From: Planomonospora sp. ID82291
Lineage (GTDB): Bacteria; Actinomycetota; Actinomycetes; Streptosporangiales; Streptosporangiaceae
Length of the DNA: 64,000 bases
NCBI RefSeq assembly: GCF_015711645.1
Contig: NZ_JABTEX010000003.1
Span: forward strand, 310,001-374,000
Direction of reading: 5' to 3'
This document shows, piece after piece, positions 53,674-63,117 of the stretch (position 1 is its first letter; each line of letters starts with the position of its first letter). The position numbers and the translations under genes were made by a program. Under the pieces are notes generated by a model. The model saw only the letters and a program-made list of their open reading frames with translations. It did no database searches and was not told the DNA's origin.

Positions 53674-55947
53674 ATGCGGATGACCTGTGACCGCCGGACC
53701 CCGCGCGGGCCGGGCGCCGGCATCGTCGCCGCTCTGGTGGCCGTGGTGGGCCTGGTGGCGTCGCTGGGCACCGGCGTGGTGCTGCACCGGGCGGAGGACA
53801 GAGCCGCCGCCCAGGCGATGGACCGGCGCACCGAGTCGATGCGGCAGGCGGTGCTCGCCGAGAGCCGCCGCTATACCGAGTCGATGCAGGCGATGGCCGC
53901 CGCCCTGCAGGCTCAGCACGAGCTGACCCCGGACGCCTTCGCGACGGTGACGGCGCCGCTGAGCCGGATGGGCCTGCCGGGCGCCAGCGGGATCGCGTTC
54001 GTGGTCGCCGCGTCCGACACGCAGATCGCCCGCGTGCAGGCGGACTGGCGGGCGCGCGGGGCCGCGCAGGTACGGTTGCGCCCGGCCGGCACCGGTGAGC
54101 ACCTGTTCTCGGTGCTCCAGCGTCCGCTGAGCGCCACAGGGCTGCCGCAGCCCGGCCTCGACGTGTCGGCGTCGGCGCCGGCCGCGGAGGCGATGCGACG
54201 GGCCCGCACCGAGGGCACGGTCGTCTCCTCGGCTCCCTACCGGCTGCTGAGCGACCGTCAGCTGCCCGCAGAACGGCAGCAGCTGTCGTTCGCCCTGGCC
54301 GCACCGGTCTACGCGCCGGCGGCCGGCGCGGCGCGGGGACCGTTCCGCGGGTGGCTGCTGCTGGGCATGCGCAGCCAGGACTTCATCGGCGCCACCATGC
54401 AGACCGCGGCGCAGGACACGCTGCACAGCACGCTGCTGGCGCACGTCGGCGGAGGGTGGCAGCCGCTGGCCGCCGGCGGACCGCGGACGGCGGGCATGGA
54501 CCTGCAGCGCCGGACGGACCTCACCGTGGCGGGACGGCAGTGGGTGCTGCGCACCGGCGCCGCGTCCGAGGCGCTGCCGGGCGGGGAGACGCACCTCGAC
54601 ACCGGCATCGCCGGCGCCGGCGCCCTGCTCACCCTGCTGCTCGCCACGCTGGTGCTGGTGCTGGCCTCGGGCCGGCAGCGGGCCGAGGACCGGGTGCGGG
54701 CCGCCACCGCGGAGCTCCGCGAGGCCGAGTCCGAGGCCCGGCGGCAGGCGGGCCTGCTGGGAGCGGTGATGGACAGCATCAGCGACGGCGTGGGGGTGGT
54801 CAACGACAAGGGCGCGTTCCTGCTGCACAACCCCGCCGCCAGGGCCATCCTCGGTGTCGACGACGACGTCGACGGCGCGGACAACTGGCAGTCCCACTAC
54901 GGACTGTTCCGCCCCGACGGCGCGACCCCCCTGCCCACCGAGGAGCTGCCGCTGGTGCGGGCGATCGCCGGCCAGAGCTGCGACGACGTCGAAATGCTCG
55001 TCCGCAACGCCGCCCACCCCGGCGGGGTGCTCCTGAACGTGTCGGCGCGCCCGCTGCAGGCGCGGGCCGGGTGGCCGGGCGCGGTGGCGGTCTTCCGCGA
55101 CATCACCGACCGCGTCACGGCCCAGGAGCAGCTGCAGCTGCTCAACGAGCGGCTCAACCGCCTCAACGGCGATCTGGAGCGGCACGTCGCCGAGCGCACC
55201 GCCCAGCTGCAGGCCCAGAGCGAGGCGCTGCGGCAGGCCAACGCCGAGCTGGAGGCGTTCTCCTACAGCGTCTCCCACGACCTGCGGGCGCCGCTGCGCG
55301 CGGTGGACGGTTTCGCCAAGGTGCTGGCCGCGGACTACGCCGATGCGCTCGATGAGCCGGGGCGGCGCTACCTGGACAAGGTCCGGGCGGGCGCGCAGCA
55401 GATGGGGCAGCTCATCGACGGACTGCTGTCGTTCTCCCGGCTGCAGCGCCAGTCCATGGCCCGCGGGCCGGTGCGCCTCGACACACTGGTCGACGAGGTG
55501 TGGGAGGAACTCGCTCCCGCCCGCGCCGACCGCGACGTCCGCCTGCGCGTCGGGACGCTGCCGACCGCCGACGGCGACCGGCGGCTGCTCCGCCACGTGC
55601 TGGGCAACCTGCTCGGCAACGCCGTCAAGTACACCCGCGGCCGCGAGCGCGCCGAGATCGAGGTGGGCAGCCACCGCGACGCCTCCGGGCACGTCGTGTA
55701 CGCCGTCCGCGACAACGGCACCGGCTTCGACATGCGCTACGCCGACAAGCTCTTCCAGGTCTTCCAGCGCCTGCACCGCGCCGAGGACTACGAGGGCACC
55801 GGCATCGGCCTGGCCCTGGCCGCCCGGGTGGTCCACCGCCACGGCGGGCGGATCTGGGCCGAGGCCGCCCCCGACGCGGGCGCCGCCTTCTTCTTCACCG
55901 TTCCCGCCGCCGGAGCCCCGGCGACCGTCGATCAGGAGATCCGATGA
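53674..55947 (+). CDS. CHASE-like/PAS sensor histidine kinase
   Basis: About 757 residues. TM1 is at about 14-38, followed by an extracellular CHASE-like domain of some 250 residues (SMRQAVLAESRRYTESMQAM, AFATVTAPLSRMGLPGASGI, YRLLSDRQLPAERQQLSFAL). TM2 is at about 310-335, then PAS (SISDGVGVVNDKGAFLLHNP), the HisKA helix SYSVSHDLRAPLRAVDGFAK with H535, and the ATPase domain (HVLGNLLGNAVKYTRGRERA, ADKLFQVFQRLHRAEDYEGT). It is coupled by ATGA-type overlap to the receiver gene at 55944. Its paralogue is at 58601. ATG at 53674 is the best start. Confidence 0.88.
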   Translation: MRMTCDRRTPRGPGAGIVAALVAVVGLVASLGTGVVLHRAEDRAAAQAMDRRTESMRQAVLAESRRYTESMQAMAAALQAQHELTPDAFATVTAPLSRMGLPGASGIAFVVAASDTQIARVQADWRARGAAQVRLRPAGTGEHLFSVLQRPLSATGLPQPGLDVSASAPAAEAMRRARTEGTVVSSAPYRLLSDRQLPAERQQLSFALAAPVYAPAAGAARGPFRGWLLLGMRSQDFIGATMQTAAQDTLHSTLLAHVGGGWQPLAAGGPRTAGMDLQRRTDLTVAGRQWVLRTGAASEALPGGETHLDTGIAGAGALLTLLLATLVLVLASGRQRAEDRVRAATAELREAESEARRQAGLLGAVMDSISDGVGVVNDKGAFLLHNPAARAILGVDDDVDGADNWQSHYGLFRPDGATPLPTEELPLVRAIAGQSCDDVEMLVRNAAHPGGVLLNVSARPLQARAGWPGAVAVFRDITDRVTAQEQLQLLNERLNRLNGDLERHVAERTAQLQAQSEALRQANAELEAFSYSVSHDLRAPLRAVDGFAKVLAADYADALDEPGRRYLDKVRAGAQQMGQLIDGLLSFSRLQRQSMARGPVRLDTLVDEVWEELAPARADRDVRLRVGTLPTADGDRRLLRHVLGNLLGNAVKYTRGRERAEIEVGSHRDASGHVVYAVRDNGTGFDMRYADKLFQVFQRLHRAEDYEGTGIGLALAARVVHRHGGRIWAEAAPDAGAAFFFTVPAAGAPATVDQEIR
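55185..55896 (+). repeat. near-identical kinase-core segment, duplicated at 60094-60805
   Basis: Two blocks are identical base for base at a constant offset of 4909: 55185-55289 with 60094-60198 (105 bp) and 55609-55896 with 60518-60805 (288 bp). The DNA between and outside the blocks is clearly diverged. The blocks encode the coiled-coil/HisKA start and the ATPase domain of two paralogous kinases. Confidence 0.92.
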
Positions 55948-56411
55948 TGAGACTGTCCCCGTCCCGCGTGCTGCTGGTGGAGGACAACCCCAACGACCTG
56001 GAACTGGCCCAGCTGGCGTTCGAACGCGGCCGCTTCGCCAACCAGGTCGACGTCGCCCGCGACGGCGCCGAGGCGCTGGACTACCTGTCCGCCCGCGGCG
56101 CGTTCGCCCACCGCGACCCCGACGACCTGCCGCGGGTGATCCTGCTGGACATCAAGCTGCCCCTCATCGACGGCATCGAGGTGCTGAGCCGGATCAAGAA
56201 CGATCAGCGGCTGCGGCACATCCCGGTGGTCATGCTCACCTCCTCGGCCGAGGACCGCGACCTGGCGGCCTGCTACGCCCTGGGCGCCAACAGCTACATC
56301 GTCAAGCCCGTCGACATGGAGCAGTTCTTCAACGCCATCCAGAACATCGGCGTGTACTGGCTGCTGCTCAACCACCCCGACGACCACATCCATCCCGCCG
56401 ACGTGCCGTGA
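55944..56411 (+). CDS. stand-alone receiver protein (Rcp1-like)
   Basis: 155 residues, one receiver domain: RVLLVEDNPNDLELAQLAFE, D69 in VILLDIKLPLIDGIEVLSRI, HIPVVMLTSSAEDRDLAACY, GANSYIVKPVDMEQFFNAIQ. The extra loop ALDYLSARGAFAHRDPDD is as in phytochrome-partner receivers. There is no output domain. The ATG overlaps the kinase stop codon and AGGAG lies upstream, so kinase and receiver are made together. Confidence 0.92.
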   Translation: MMRLSPSRVLLVEDNPNDLELAQLAFERGRFANQVDVARDGAEALDYLSARGAFAHRDPDDLPRVILLDIKLPLIDGIEVLSRIKNDQRLRHIPVVMLTSSAEDRDLAACYALGANSYIVKPVDMEQFFNAIQNIGVYWLLLNHPDDHIHPADVP

Positions 56412-56513
56412 CGGCCCGGGGGCCGCGACCGCCCGGGAGCCGCCTCCGCCGGAGGCGGAACGGCCCGCCGCCGGACGGGCCCCGGCGGGCGGGCCCCGGC
56501 GGGCCGCACGGAT

Positions 56514-57812
56514 TCAGTTCCGAGCCGTCCCCCCGTGCGCGGCGACGGGCAGGGTGAGGATGAACCGGGCGCCCCCGCCGGGGTTGTCGGCGGCGGTGAT
56601 GGTGCCGCCGTGGCGCTCGACGACCCGCTGGCAGATCGCCAGGCCCAGCCCGGTGCCGCTGTAGGCGGTGGTGGCGCGGTGGAACCCGGTGAAGATCGCT
56701 TCGTGCTCCCCCTGCGGGATGCCGATGCCGCGGTCGGCGACCGTGATGCGCACCCAGCCCTCGTCGGCCGGTTCGGCCGTGATGTCGATGCGCGCGACGC
56801 GATCGATCGTGGTGTACTTGATCGCGTTGCCGATCAGGTTGTTGAAGAGCTGCCGGATCAGGGCCGGATCGGCGCGGACGGCCGGCAGTGCTCCGACGTA
56901 CACCTGCGGGCCGGGACCGGCCGACTCGGCGCGGACCATGGTGACGTGGTCGTCGACGAGCTCGCCGACCAGCGTGTTCAGGTCGATGTCGACCGGATCC
57001 AACGCGGCGTCCCGGGCGGTGGCGTAGGTGAGCAGGTCATCGATCAGCCGGCCCATGTGACCGGTCGCGGTCAGCACCCGCTTCAGGTAGCCGGCGTCCT
57101 CGTCGTGACCGGGCCGCTCGACCAGGTTCTCGTACACCAGCTCGGTGAACCCGCGCATCACGCTGAGCGGGCGTTTGAGGTCGTGGGCGACGACCCCGGC
57201 GAACACGTGCAGTTCGGCCTCGCGCCGCCGGGTCTCCTCGTACAGCCGGGCGTTCTCGACCGCCACGCCCGCGGCGGTGGCCAGCGCGGTGACCACGGCC
57301 TCGTCCTCCTCCTCGAAGTCCCTCCCGCCGGACTTCTCGGTCAGGTAGAGGTTGCCGAACACCTCGTCGCGCACCCGGATGGGCACGCCCAGGAACCCGT
57401 GCATCGGCGGGTGGCCCTCGGGGAAGCCGTAGGAGGCCGGATGATCGGCGATGTCGGCCAGCCGCAGCGTCTGCGGCTCCCTGATCAGCAACCCGAGCAG
57501 GCCCAGCCCGTGCGGCCAGTGGTGGACCTGCTCGATCTGCTCCTGGCTCATGCCCACCGTGATGAACCGTTTGAGGGTGCCGCCCTCGCCGATCACGCCG
57601 AGTGCGCCGTACCGGGCGTCGACCAGCCGGGTGGCCGCCTCGATGATGCGTCGCAGCACGGTCTCCAGGTCCAGGTCGCTGCCGACCGAGACCACCGCCT
57701 CCAGCAGTGCGTGCACCCGGTCGCGGGCCGACAGCAGCGCGTCCAACCGGCCCTGCAGCTCCGACAGCAGATCGTCCACGCGCATGCTGGGAAGCAAGGG
57801 CTTATCGCTCAC
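56514..57812 (-). CDS. DevS-type GAF domain joined to a HisKA kinase core
   Basis: 432 residues, GTG start with GGAGAAGAG upstream. Residues 1-195 match GAF-A of the DevS protein at 39535 nearly word for word, including H134 in GHPPMHGF and VRDEVFGNLYLTEKSGG; the DNA shares a 62-bp identical run. But there is no GAF-B or HisKA_3. Instead a HisKA helix follows (FAGVVAHDLKRPLSVMRGFT, H210) and a standard ATPase domain (RQLFNNLIGNAIKYTTIDRV). The sensor is thus shared and the kinase core swapped. Confidence 0.9.
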   Translation of the reverse strand: MSDKPLLPSMRVDDLLSELQGRLDALLSARDRVHALLEAVVSVGSDLDLETVLRRIIEAATRLVDARYGALGVIGEGGTLKRFITVGMSQEQIEQVHHWPHGLGLLGLLIREPQTLRLADIADHPASYGFPEGHPPMHGFLGVPIRVRDEVFGNLYLTEKSGGRDFEEEDEAVVTALATAAGVAVENARLYEETRRREAELHVFAGVVAHDLKRPLSVMRGFTELVYENLVERPGHDEDAGYLKRVLTATGHMGRLIDDLLTYATARDAALDPVDIDLNTLVGELVDDHVTMVRAESAGPGPQVYVGALPAVRADPALIRQLFNNLIGNAIKYTTIDRVARIDITAEPADEGWVRITVADRGIGIPQGEHEAIFTGFHRATTAYSGTGLGLAICQRVVERHGGTITAADNPGGGARFILTLPVAAHGGTARN

Positions 57813-58057
57813 CTCTTCTCCCCTTCCCCCTGGTCAGGCGGAGGACCCCCTTTCCGGTCAAGTCTTCCACCTTCCTTCGGAGCGCCCGGAGGAGGACCCG
57901 CCCCGCGGCTGCGGGAGGAGGGCGGCCGTCCCGTCCGCGCTGCGGCGCACGGACCGGCCGGGGCCGGGGCGGCCGGCCGCCGGGGTGCTGATCGCGTGCA
58001 CCGGCGCCCGCGGGACGCCGGCGGTCCGTGCGCGGCGGCTCCCGCGGGCGTGCCGGG

Positions 58058-58432
58058 TCAGTGCTGGCCGCGTGCGAGGAGCGCCTCGACCCGCCGGGCG
58101 AGCTCGCGAGGGCTGAACGGCTTGGTGACGTAGTCGTCGGCTCCGGCGTCGAACCCGGCCTCCACGTCGCTTTCCTGGCCCCGGGCGGTCAGCATGATGA
58201 TGGCGATCTCGGCGGTGGAGGCGTCGGCCCGCAGCTTGCGGCAGATCTCCAGCCCCGAGTAGCCGGGCAGCATGACGTCGAGCACGGCCAGGTCCGGGGG
58301 GTCCGCCTGGGCGACGGCCAGGGCGTCGCGTCCGTCGTCCACCGCGGTGACCTCGTGACCCTCCATTTCCAGGCGGAAGGTGACCAGGTCCTTGATATTG
58401 GTGTCGTCCTCGACGAGCAGGATCGTTGCCAT
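58058..58432 (-). CDS. stand-alone receiver protein (CheY/PhoP-receiver type)
   Basis: 124 residues, a single receiver: TILLVEDDTNIKDLVTFRLE, D52 in LAVLDVMLPGYSGLEICRKL, IAIIMLTARGQESDVEAGFD, ADDYVTKPFSPRELARRVEA. It ends right after the last helix with no DNA-binding domain. GGAGAG precedes the ATG. It is divergent from the kinase at 58601, with a 168-bp gap. Confidence 0.92.
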   Translation of the reverse strand: MATILLVEDDTNIKDLVTFRLEMEGHEVTAVDDGRDALAVAQADPPDLAVLDVMLPGYSGLEICRKLRADASTAEIAIIMLTARGQESDVEAGFDAGADDYVTKPFSPRELARRVEALLARGQH

Positions 58433-58600
58433 CGGTGTTCTCTCCAGTGGCCAGTAGGGATGCCCCGTTCATCGACCGAGATCGGCCGGTATTTACCAGA
58501 AAGGGAAACTTCAAGGGCTTTGGTCATCGACCGGAACCGCCGAACACCGTGTGCGGGCCCTTCCCTTCAGGTACCGCCGGGCCGGGCCGATGACTCAGGC

Positions 58601-60871
58601 ATGACGACGTTTCCCCGCCGGATGCGGGCGGTCCTGCGGGAGTCGGTCCCCGGACCGGCCCTGGCGGTGCTGTGCGCGGGGGTGGCCGCGTCGCTGGTGC
58701 TGGGCACGATGACGGGGACGGCCCAGCGGCGTTCGGCGGAGGCGGCGATCGACCGGCGTGCGACGAGCACGCAGGCGGTGGCCGCAGCCGAGTTGCAGCG
58801 GTACGTGGACGCGCTGCGGATGACCGCCGACGCGCTGGCGACCGGCCCCGAGCCGACTCAGGCGCGCTTCGAGGCGGTGACCCGTCCCCTGGGGTACATG
58901 CGCCTGCGGGGTGCGACGTCGGTCATGTTCGTCGCCCCGGTCGCCTCCGCCCGGGTGGCCGAGGCCCAGCGCCTGTGGCGGGCCCGCGGCGCGACCGGAC
59001 TGGAGCTCATTCCCGCGGCGGGACGGCAGGAGCAGCTGTTCGTGACGCTGCGGCGGACGCTGGGCGACTCCTCCCCGCCGCCCCTGGGCGTCAACGCGGC
59101 GCTGGCGGCCGAACCGGCCGAGGCGCTGCGGCGGGCCCGCGCCACGGGCTCCCCGGCGGTCTCGGCCCCGTACGTGCTGCTGAGCGACCGCGCGCTGCCC
59201 AAGGCCCTCCAGCAGTCGTCCTTCGTCGTCGCCGCTCCCGTCACCGGCACCGTCGCCGGGCAGCAGGACCGGATGCTCGGATGGGCCGTGATCGGGGTGC
59301 ACGGCACCGATTTCCTGTCCTCCACCGTCAGCTGGGCCCGCCAGGGCAGGCTGCGGCTGACCCTCGACGCCGACGGCACCGAGGTCGTACGGCTCGGCGA
59401 GGACCACGACGACATGCTGTACCGCCGGGTGAGCGTGCCGGTGGCCGACCGGCGGTGGTGGCTGACGGTCGGCACCGACAGGGCCACGCTCAACGGCGGC
59501 GCCCACCTGTCCACCGTGATCACCGGGGCCGGGTTGCTGCTGACGCTGCTGCTGGCGGTACTGGTGTCGGTGCTGGCCGGTTCCCGTGCCCGGGCCCGCG
59601 CGCAGGTGGCGGCCGCCACCGCCGAGCTCCGCCGGACCGAGGCCGAGGCCCGCCACCAGGCCGCGCTCCTGACGACGATCATGGACAACATCAGCGACGG
59701 GGTCGGCGTCGTCGACGCCGACGGCTGCTTCCTGCTGAACAACCCCGCCGCCACGTCCATCCTCGGTGTCTCCGAGGACCGCGACGGCGCCGAGACCTGG
59801 CCGGCCCACTACGGGATCCGCACCCTCGACGGCGACCCGTTCCCCGCCGAGCAGCTACCGCTGGCGCGCGCCCTGGCGGGCCATGCCAGCGAGGAGAGGT
59901 CGATGGTCATCCGCAACCCCGCCCACCCGGAGGGGATCGTCGTCTCGGTCTCGGCCCGGCCACTGGACCTGCCCCGGGGCCGGCGGGGGGCGGTGGCGGT
60001 CTTCCACGACATCACCGAGCGCCGGCGGGCGGCGCAGGCGATCGAGGACCTCAACACCGACCTGCGCCGGCTCAACGCGGAACTGGAGCAGCGCGTCGCC
60101 GAGCGCACCGCCCAGCTGCAGGCCCAGAGCGAGGCGCTGCGGCAGGCCAACGCCGAGCTGGAGGCGTTCTCCTACAGCGTCTCCCACGACCTGCGGGCCC
60201 CGCTGCGCTCGGTGGACGGTTTCGCCAAGATGCTGATGCTGGACCACGCCGACCGGCTGGACGGCAGCGGCCGCCGCTACCTGGACAAGATCAGGGACGG
60301 CGCCCAGCGGATGGGGCAGCTCATCGACGGACTGCTGGCCTTCTCCCGGCTGCAGCGCCAGGCCATGTCCTTCCGCCCGGTCGCGATGGGGGACGTGGTC
60401 GCCGAGGCCTGGCGGGATCTGGCCGCCGAGCGGGCCGGCCGGGACATCACGCTGACCGTCTCCGACCTTCCCACCGCGCACGCCGACCCCGGCCTGATGC
60501 GGCATGTGATCATGAATCTGCTCGGCAACGCCGTCAAGTACACCCGCGGCCGCGAGCGCGCCGAGATCGAGGTGGGCAGCCACCGCGACGCCTCCGGGCA
60601 CGTCGTGTACGCCGTCCGCGACAACGGCACCGGCTTCGACATGCGCTACGCCGACAAGCTCTTCCAGGTCTTCCAGCGCCTGCACCGCGCCGAGGACTAC
60701 GAGGGCACCGGCATCGGCCTGGCCCTGGCCGCCCGGGTGGTCCACCGCCACGGCGGGCGGATCTGGGCCGAGGCCGCCCCCGACGCGGGCGCCGCCTTCT
60801 TCTTCCGTCTGCACCCCGACGGCGACGACCCGTCCACGACCGAGGAGCCCGCCCATGACACCGCCGCCTGA
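58601..60871 (+). CDS. CHASE-like/PAS sensor histidine kinase, paralogue
   Basis: About 756 residues, same layout as the kinase at 53674. TM1 is at about 17-40, an extracellular domain follows (TRPLGYMRLRGATSVMFVAP, PYVLLSDRALPKALQQSSFV), and TM2 is at about 305-325. PAS follows (NISDGVGVVDADGCFLLNNP), then HisKA SYSVSHDLRAPLRSVDGFAK with H529, and the ATPase domain. The kinase core shares 105-bp and 288-bp identical DNA blocks with that gene, while the sensor halves are only loosely similar. The hybrid kinase gene follows 66 bp downstream. Confidence 0.88.
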   Translation: MTTFPRRMRAVLRESVPGPALAVLCAGVAASLVLGTMTGTAQRRSAEAAIDRRATSTQAVAAAELQRYVDALRMTADALATGPEPTQARFEAVTRPLGYMRLRGATSVMFVAPVASARVAEAQRLWRARGATGLELIPAAGRQEQLFVTLRRTLGDSSPPPLGVNAALAAEPAEALRRARATGSPAVSAPYVLLSDRALPKALQQSSFVVAAPVTGTVAGQQDRMLGWAVIGVHGTDFLSSTVSWARQGRLRLTLDADGTEVVRLGEDHDDMLYRRVSVPVADRRWWLTVGTDRATLNGGAHLSTVITGAGLLLTLLLAVLVSVLAGSRARARAQVAAATAELRRTEAEARHQAALLTTIMDNISDGVGVVDADGCFLLNNPAATSILGVSEDRDGAETWPAHYGIRTLDGDPFPAEQLPLARALAGHASEERSMVIRNPAHPEGIVVSVSARPLDLPRGRRGAVAVFHDITERRRAAQAIEDLNTDLRRLNAELEQRVAERTAQLQAQSEALRQANAELEAFSYSVSHDLRAPLRSVDGFAKMLMLDHADRLDGSGRRYLDKIRDGAQRMGQLIDGLLAFSRLQRQAMSFRPVAMGDVVAEAWRDLAAERAGRDITLTVSDLPTAHADPGLMRHVIMNLLGNAVKYTRGRERAEIEVGSHRDASGHVVYAVRDNGTGFDMRYADKLFQVFQRLHRAEDYEGTGIGLALAARVVHRHGGRIWAEAAPDAGAAFFFRLHPDGDDPSTTEEPAHDTAA

Positions 60872-60937
60872 CCCCAGTGCGCCGCCGGTCCGCGACCGTC
60901 CCGCCGCCCCCGCCGGCCGCTACCCCCAGGACCGGCC

Positions 60938-62599
60938 ATGTCCACTGCGCTGAACGTCTTGTTCCTGGAAGACAACCCCGACGACGCCGAACTGCTGGCG
61001 CTGGAGCTGCGGCTGGCCGACTTCGCTCCCGACTGGCGGCGGGTGGACGGCCCGGAGGACTTCCTGAGGGAACTCCAGGACCGGCCCGACATCGTCATCG
61101 CCGACTACTCCATGCCCCAGTTCACCGCGCTGGACGCCCTGCGGCTGCTGCGCGAGGCCTCCTGCGACGTCCCCGTCATCGTGGTCAGCGGCATGATGAC
61201 GGAGGAGGCATGCGTGGAGTGCCTGCGCCACGGCGCGGTCGACTACCTGCTCAAGGACCGGCTGACCCGGCTGGGCCCGGCCGTGCACCACGCCCTGGAC
61301 CAGCACCGGCTGCAGACGGAGCGCCGCCGGGCCGAGCGGGCCGCGCAGGAGAGCTCCGCGGTCCTGCACGCGATGGTCAACGCCGCCCCGCTGATGTTCT
61401 ACCTCACCGACCCACACGGCCGGTTCTTGACGATCAATCATGAATTCGAGCGCCTGTTCGACCTCACCCGGGAGGAGGTGATCGGCCGGACGGCGCGCGA
61501 GCTGCCGCTCGGCCCGCTGGCGGCCGACCTGAGCCGGCGCGACACGCGCTGCCTGCGACTGCACACCACCCTGGAGGCCGAAGAGACGATCACCACGTCC
61601 GACGGGGAGCGCGTCTACCTGTCCACCCGCTACCCGGTGCCCGATCCCGACGGCGGCGTCCACGCCGTCGGCGCCATGTACACCGACATCACCCGCCAGA
61701 AGACCATCGAGGCCGAGGTGCGCTCGGCGCGGGCCGCGCTGCAGCGCCAGGCCGAGGACCTGGCCCGTTCCAACGCCGAACTGCAGGAGCTCGACCGGCT
61801 CAAGAACCAGTTCCTGGCGACCGTCTCCCACGAGCTGCGCACTCCGCTGACCAGCATCCGCGGTTACACCGAACTGCTGGCCGACGGCTACATCGGCCGG
61901 CTCGGGCCGGCCGAGCAGCGCGTGATCGGCATCATCGACAGCGAGGGCAAGCGGCTGCTGAGCCTGATCGAGGATCTGCTCACCTTCGCCCGCATCGACA
62001 ACGACGCCCTCGCCCTCAACCGCGGCGAACTCGACGTGACCGGCCTGATCGAGAGCTGCTGCGTCGCCGTGCAGCCCGCCTTCACCGCCGCCGAGGTCGG
62101 CCTGGCCCTCGCCGTACGGCCGGCCCTCCCCCGCCTGTACGGCGACGGCGCCCAGTTGGAGCGCGTGCTGCTCAACCTGCTCAGCAACGCCGTCAAATTC
62201 ACCCCGCGGGGGGGTGCGGTCACCGTCAGCGCCCAGCACGGCGGAGACGCCGTCACCGTCGCCGTCGCCGACACCGGCGTCGGCATCCCGGCGGAGGAGC
62301 AGGACAAGCTGTTCACCCGCTTCTTCCGCTCCTCCACCGCCTACGACAACCAGGTGCAGGGCACCGGCCTGGGCCTGGCCATCAGCAAGGCCATCGTCGA
62401 GGCCCACGGCGGCACGATCGGCGCCCGTTCCGCACCCGGCCAGGGCACCACCGTCACCGTCACCCTGCCCGTCCACCCGTCCTCCCCGGAGCGGGGCAGC
62501 GGCGGCCGGCCCGCCGACGGCGTCCCCGCGTCCTCCGCCTCTCCTCCGCCCACCGCCTTCACCCCGCCCACCGCCGACCGCCCGATCGACCACCGCTAG
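60938..62599 (+). CDS. receiver-PAS-histidine kinase hybrid
   Basis: 553 residues. N-terminal receiver 5-125 (VLFLEDNPDDAELLALELRL, D56 in VIADYSMPQFTALDALRLLR, AVDYLLKDRLTRLGPAV). PAS is at about 145-265 (MLFYLTDPHGRFLTINHEFE), HisKA has H298 in ATVSHELRTPLTSIRGYTEL, and the ATPase domain follows (NLLSNAVKFTPRGGAVTVSA, GTGLGLAISKAIVEAHGG), then a proline/serine tail. It has no membrane helix. It can both receive a phosphate and act as a kinase, so it may pass phosphate on to one of the stand-alone receivers. Confidence 0.92.
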   Translation: MSTALNVLFLEDNPDDAELLALELRLADFAPDWRRVDGPEDFLRELQDRPDIVIADYSMPQFTALDALRLLREASCDVPVIVVSGMMTEEACVECLRHGAVDYLLKDRLTRLGPAVHHALDQHRLQTERRRAERAAQESSAVLHAMVNAAPLMFYLTDPHGRFLTINHEFERLFDLTREEVIGRTARELPLGPLAADLSRRDTRCLRLHTTLEAEETITTSDGERVYLSTRYPVPDPDGGVHAVGAMYTDITRQKTIEAEVRSARAALQRQAEDLARSNAELQELDRLKNQFLATVSHELRTPLTSIRGYTELLADGYIGRLGPAEQRVIGIIDSEGKRLLSLIEDLLTFARIDNDALALNRGELDVTGLIESCCVAVQPAFTAAEVGLALAVRPALPRLYGDGAQLERVLLNLLSNAVKFTPRGGAVTVSAQHGGDAVTVAVADTGVGIPAEEQDKLFTRFFRSSTAYDNQVQGTGLGLAISKAIVEAHGGTIGARSAPGQGTTVTVTLPVHPSSPERGSGGRPADGVPASSASPPPTAFTPPTADRPIDHR

Positions 62600-62655
62600 G
62601 AGGACGCCGCGGACCCCGTGCGGCCGCCCGTCCCCCGGCACCCGGCGGGGCGGGG

Positions 62656-63102
62656 TCAGGCGAGGACGGCCTCGTCGAGGGAGGCGGTCATCCGGCGCAG
62701 GGTGGCCTTGAGCGCCACGAGCTCCTCCAGGCCGAGGCCGGTCGCCGCGTAGATCTTTTCCGGGACCTCCTCGGCGCGCGACCGGAGCCCGGCTCCGGCG
62801 GGCGTGAGCCGGACGAGCACCGAGCGCTCGTCGGCGGCGCTGCGCTCCCGGCGGACCAGCCCGGCCGCCTCCATCCTCTTCAGCAGCGGCGAGAGCGTGC
62901 CCGAGTCGAGCCGCAGGGCCGTGCCGAGCTCCTTGACCGTGACCGGCTCACGCTCCCAGAGCACCATCATCGCCAGGTACTGCGGGTAGGTGAGGCCGAG
63001 GTCGCGCAGCAGGGCGCGGTAGACGCCGTCCAGCGCCCGCGCCGTGGCGTGCACCTCGAAACAGAGCTGGTTCTCCAGGAGCAACTTCACCCTGCCCAGC
63101 AT
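62656..63102 (-). CDS. ohrR: OhrR-type MarR regulator (organic peroxide sensor)
   Basis: 148 residues. ENQLCFEVHATARALDGVYR has the reactive cysteine C14 of OhrR proteins, followed by LGLTYPQYLAMMVLWEREPV and the winged helix LGTALRLDSGTLSPLLKRME, VRRERSAADERSVLVRLT. It represses ohr until the cysteine is oxidised by organic hydroperoxides. The ATG at 63102 or a GTG four codons later are possible starts. It is divergent from ohr across the palindromic operator. Confidence 0.9.
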   Translation of the reverse strand: MLGRVKLLLENQLCFEVHATARALDGVYRALLRDLGLTYPQYLAMMVLWEREPVTVKELGTALRLDSGTLSPLLKRMEAAGLVRRERSAADERSVLVRLTPAGAGLRSRAEEVPEKIYAATGLGLEELVALKATLRRMTASLDEAVLA

Positions 63103-63117
63103 ACCGGTTGACTTCCG

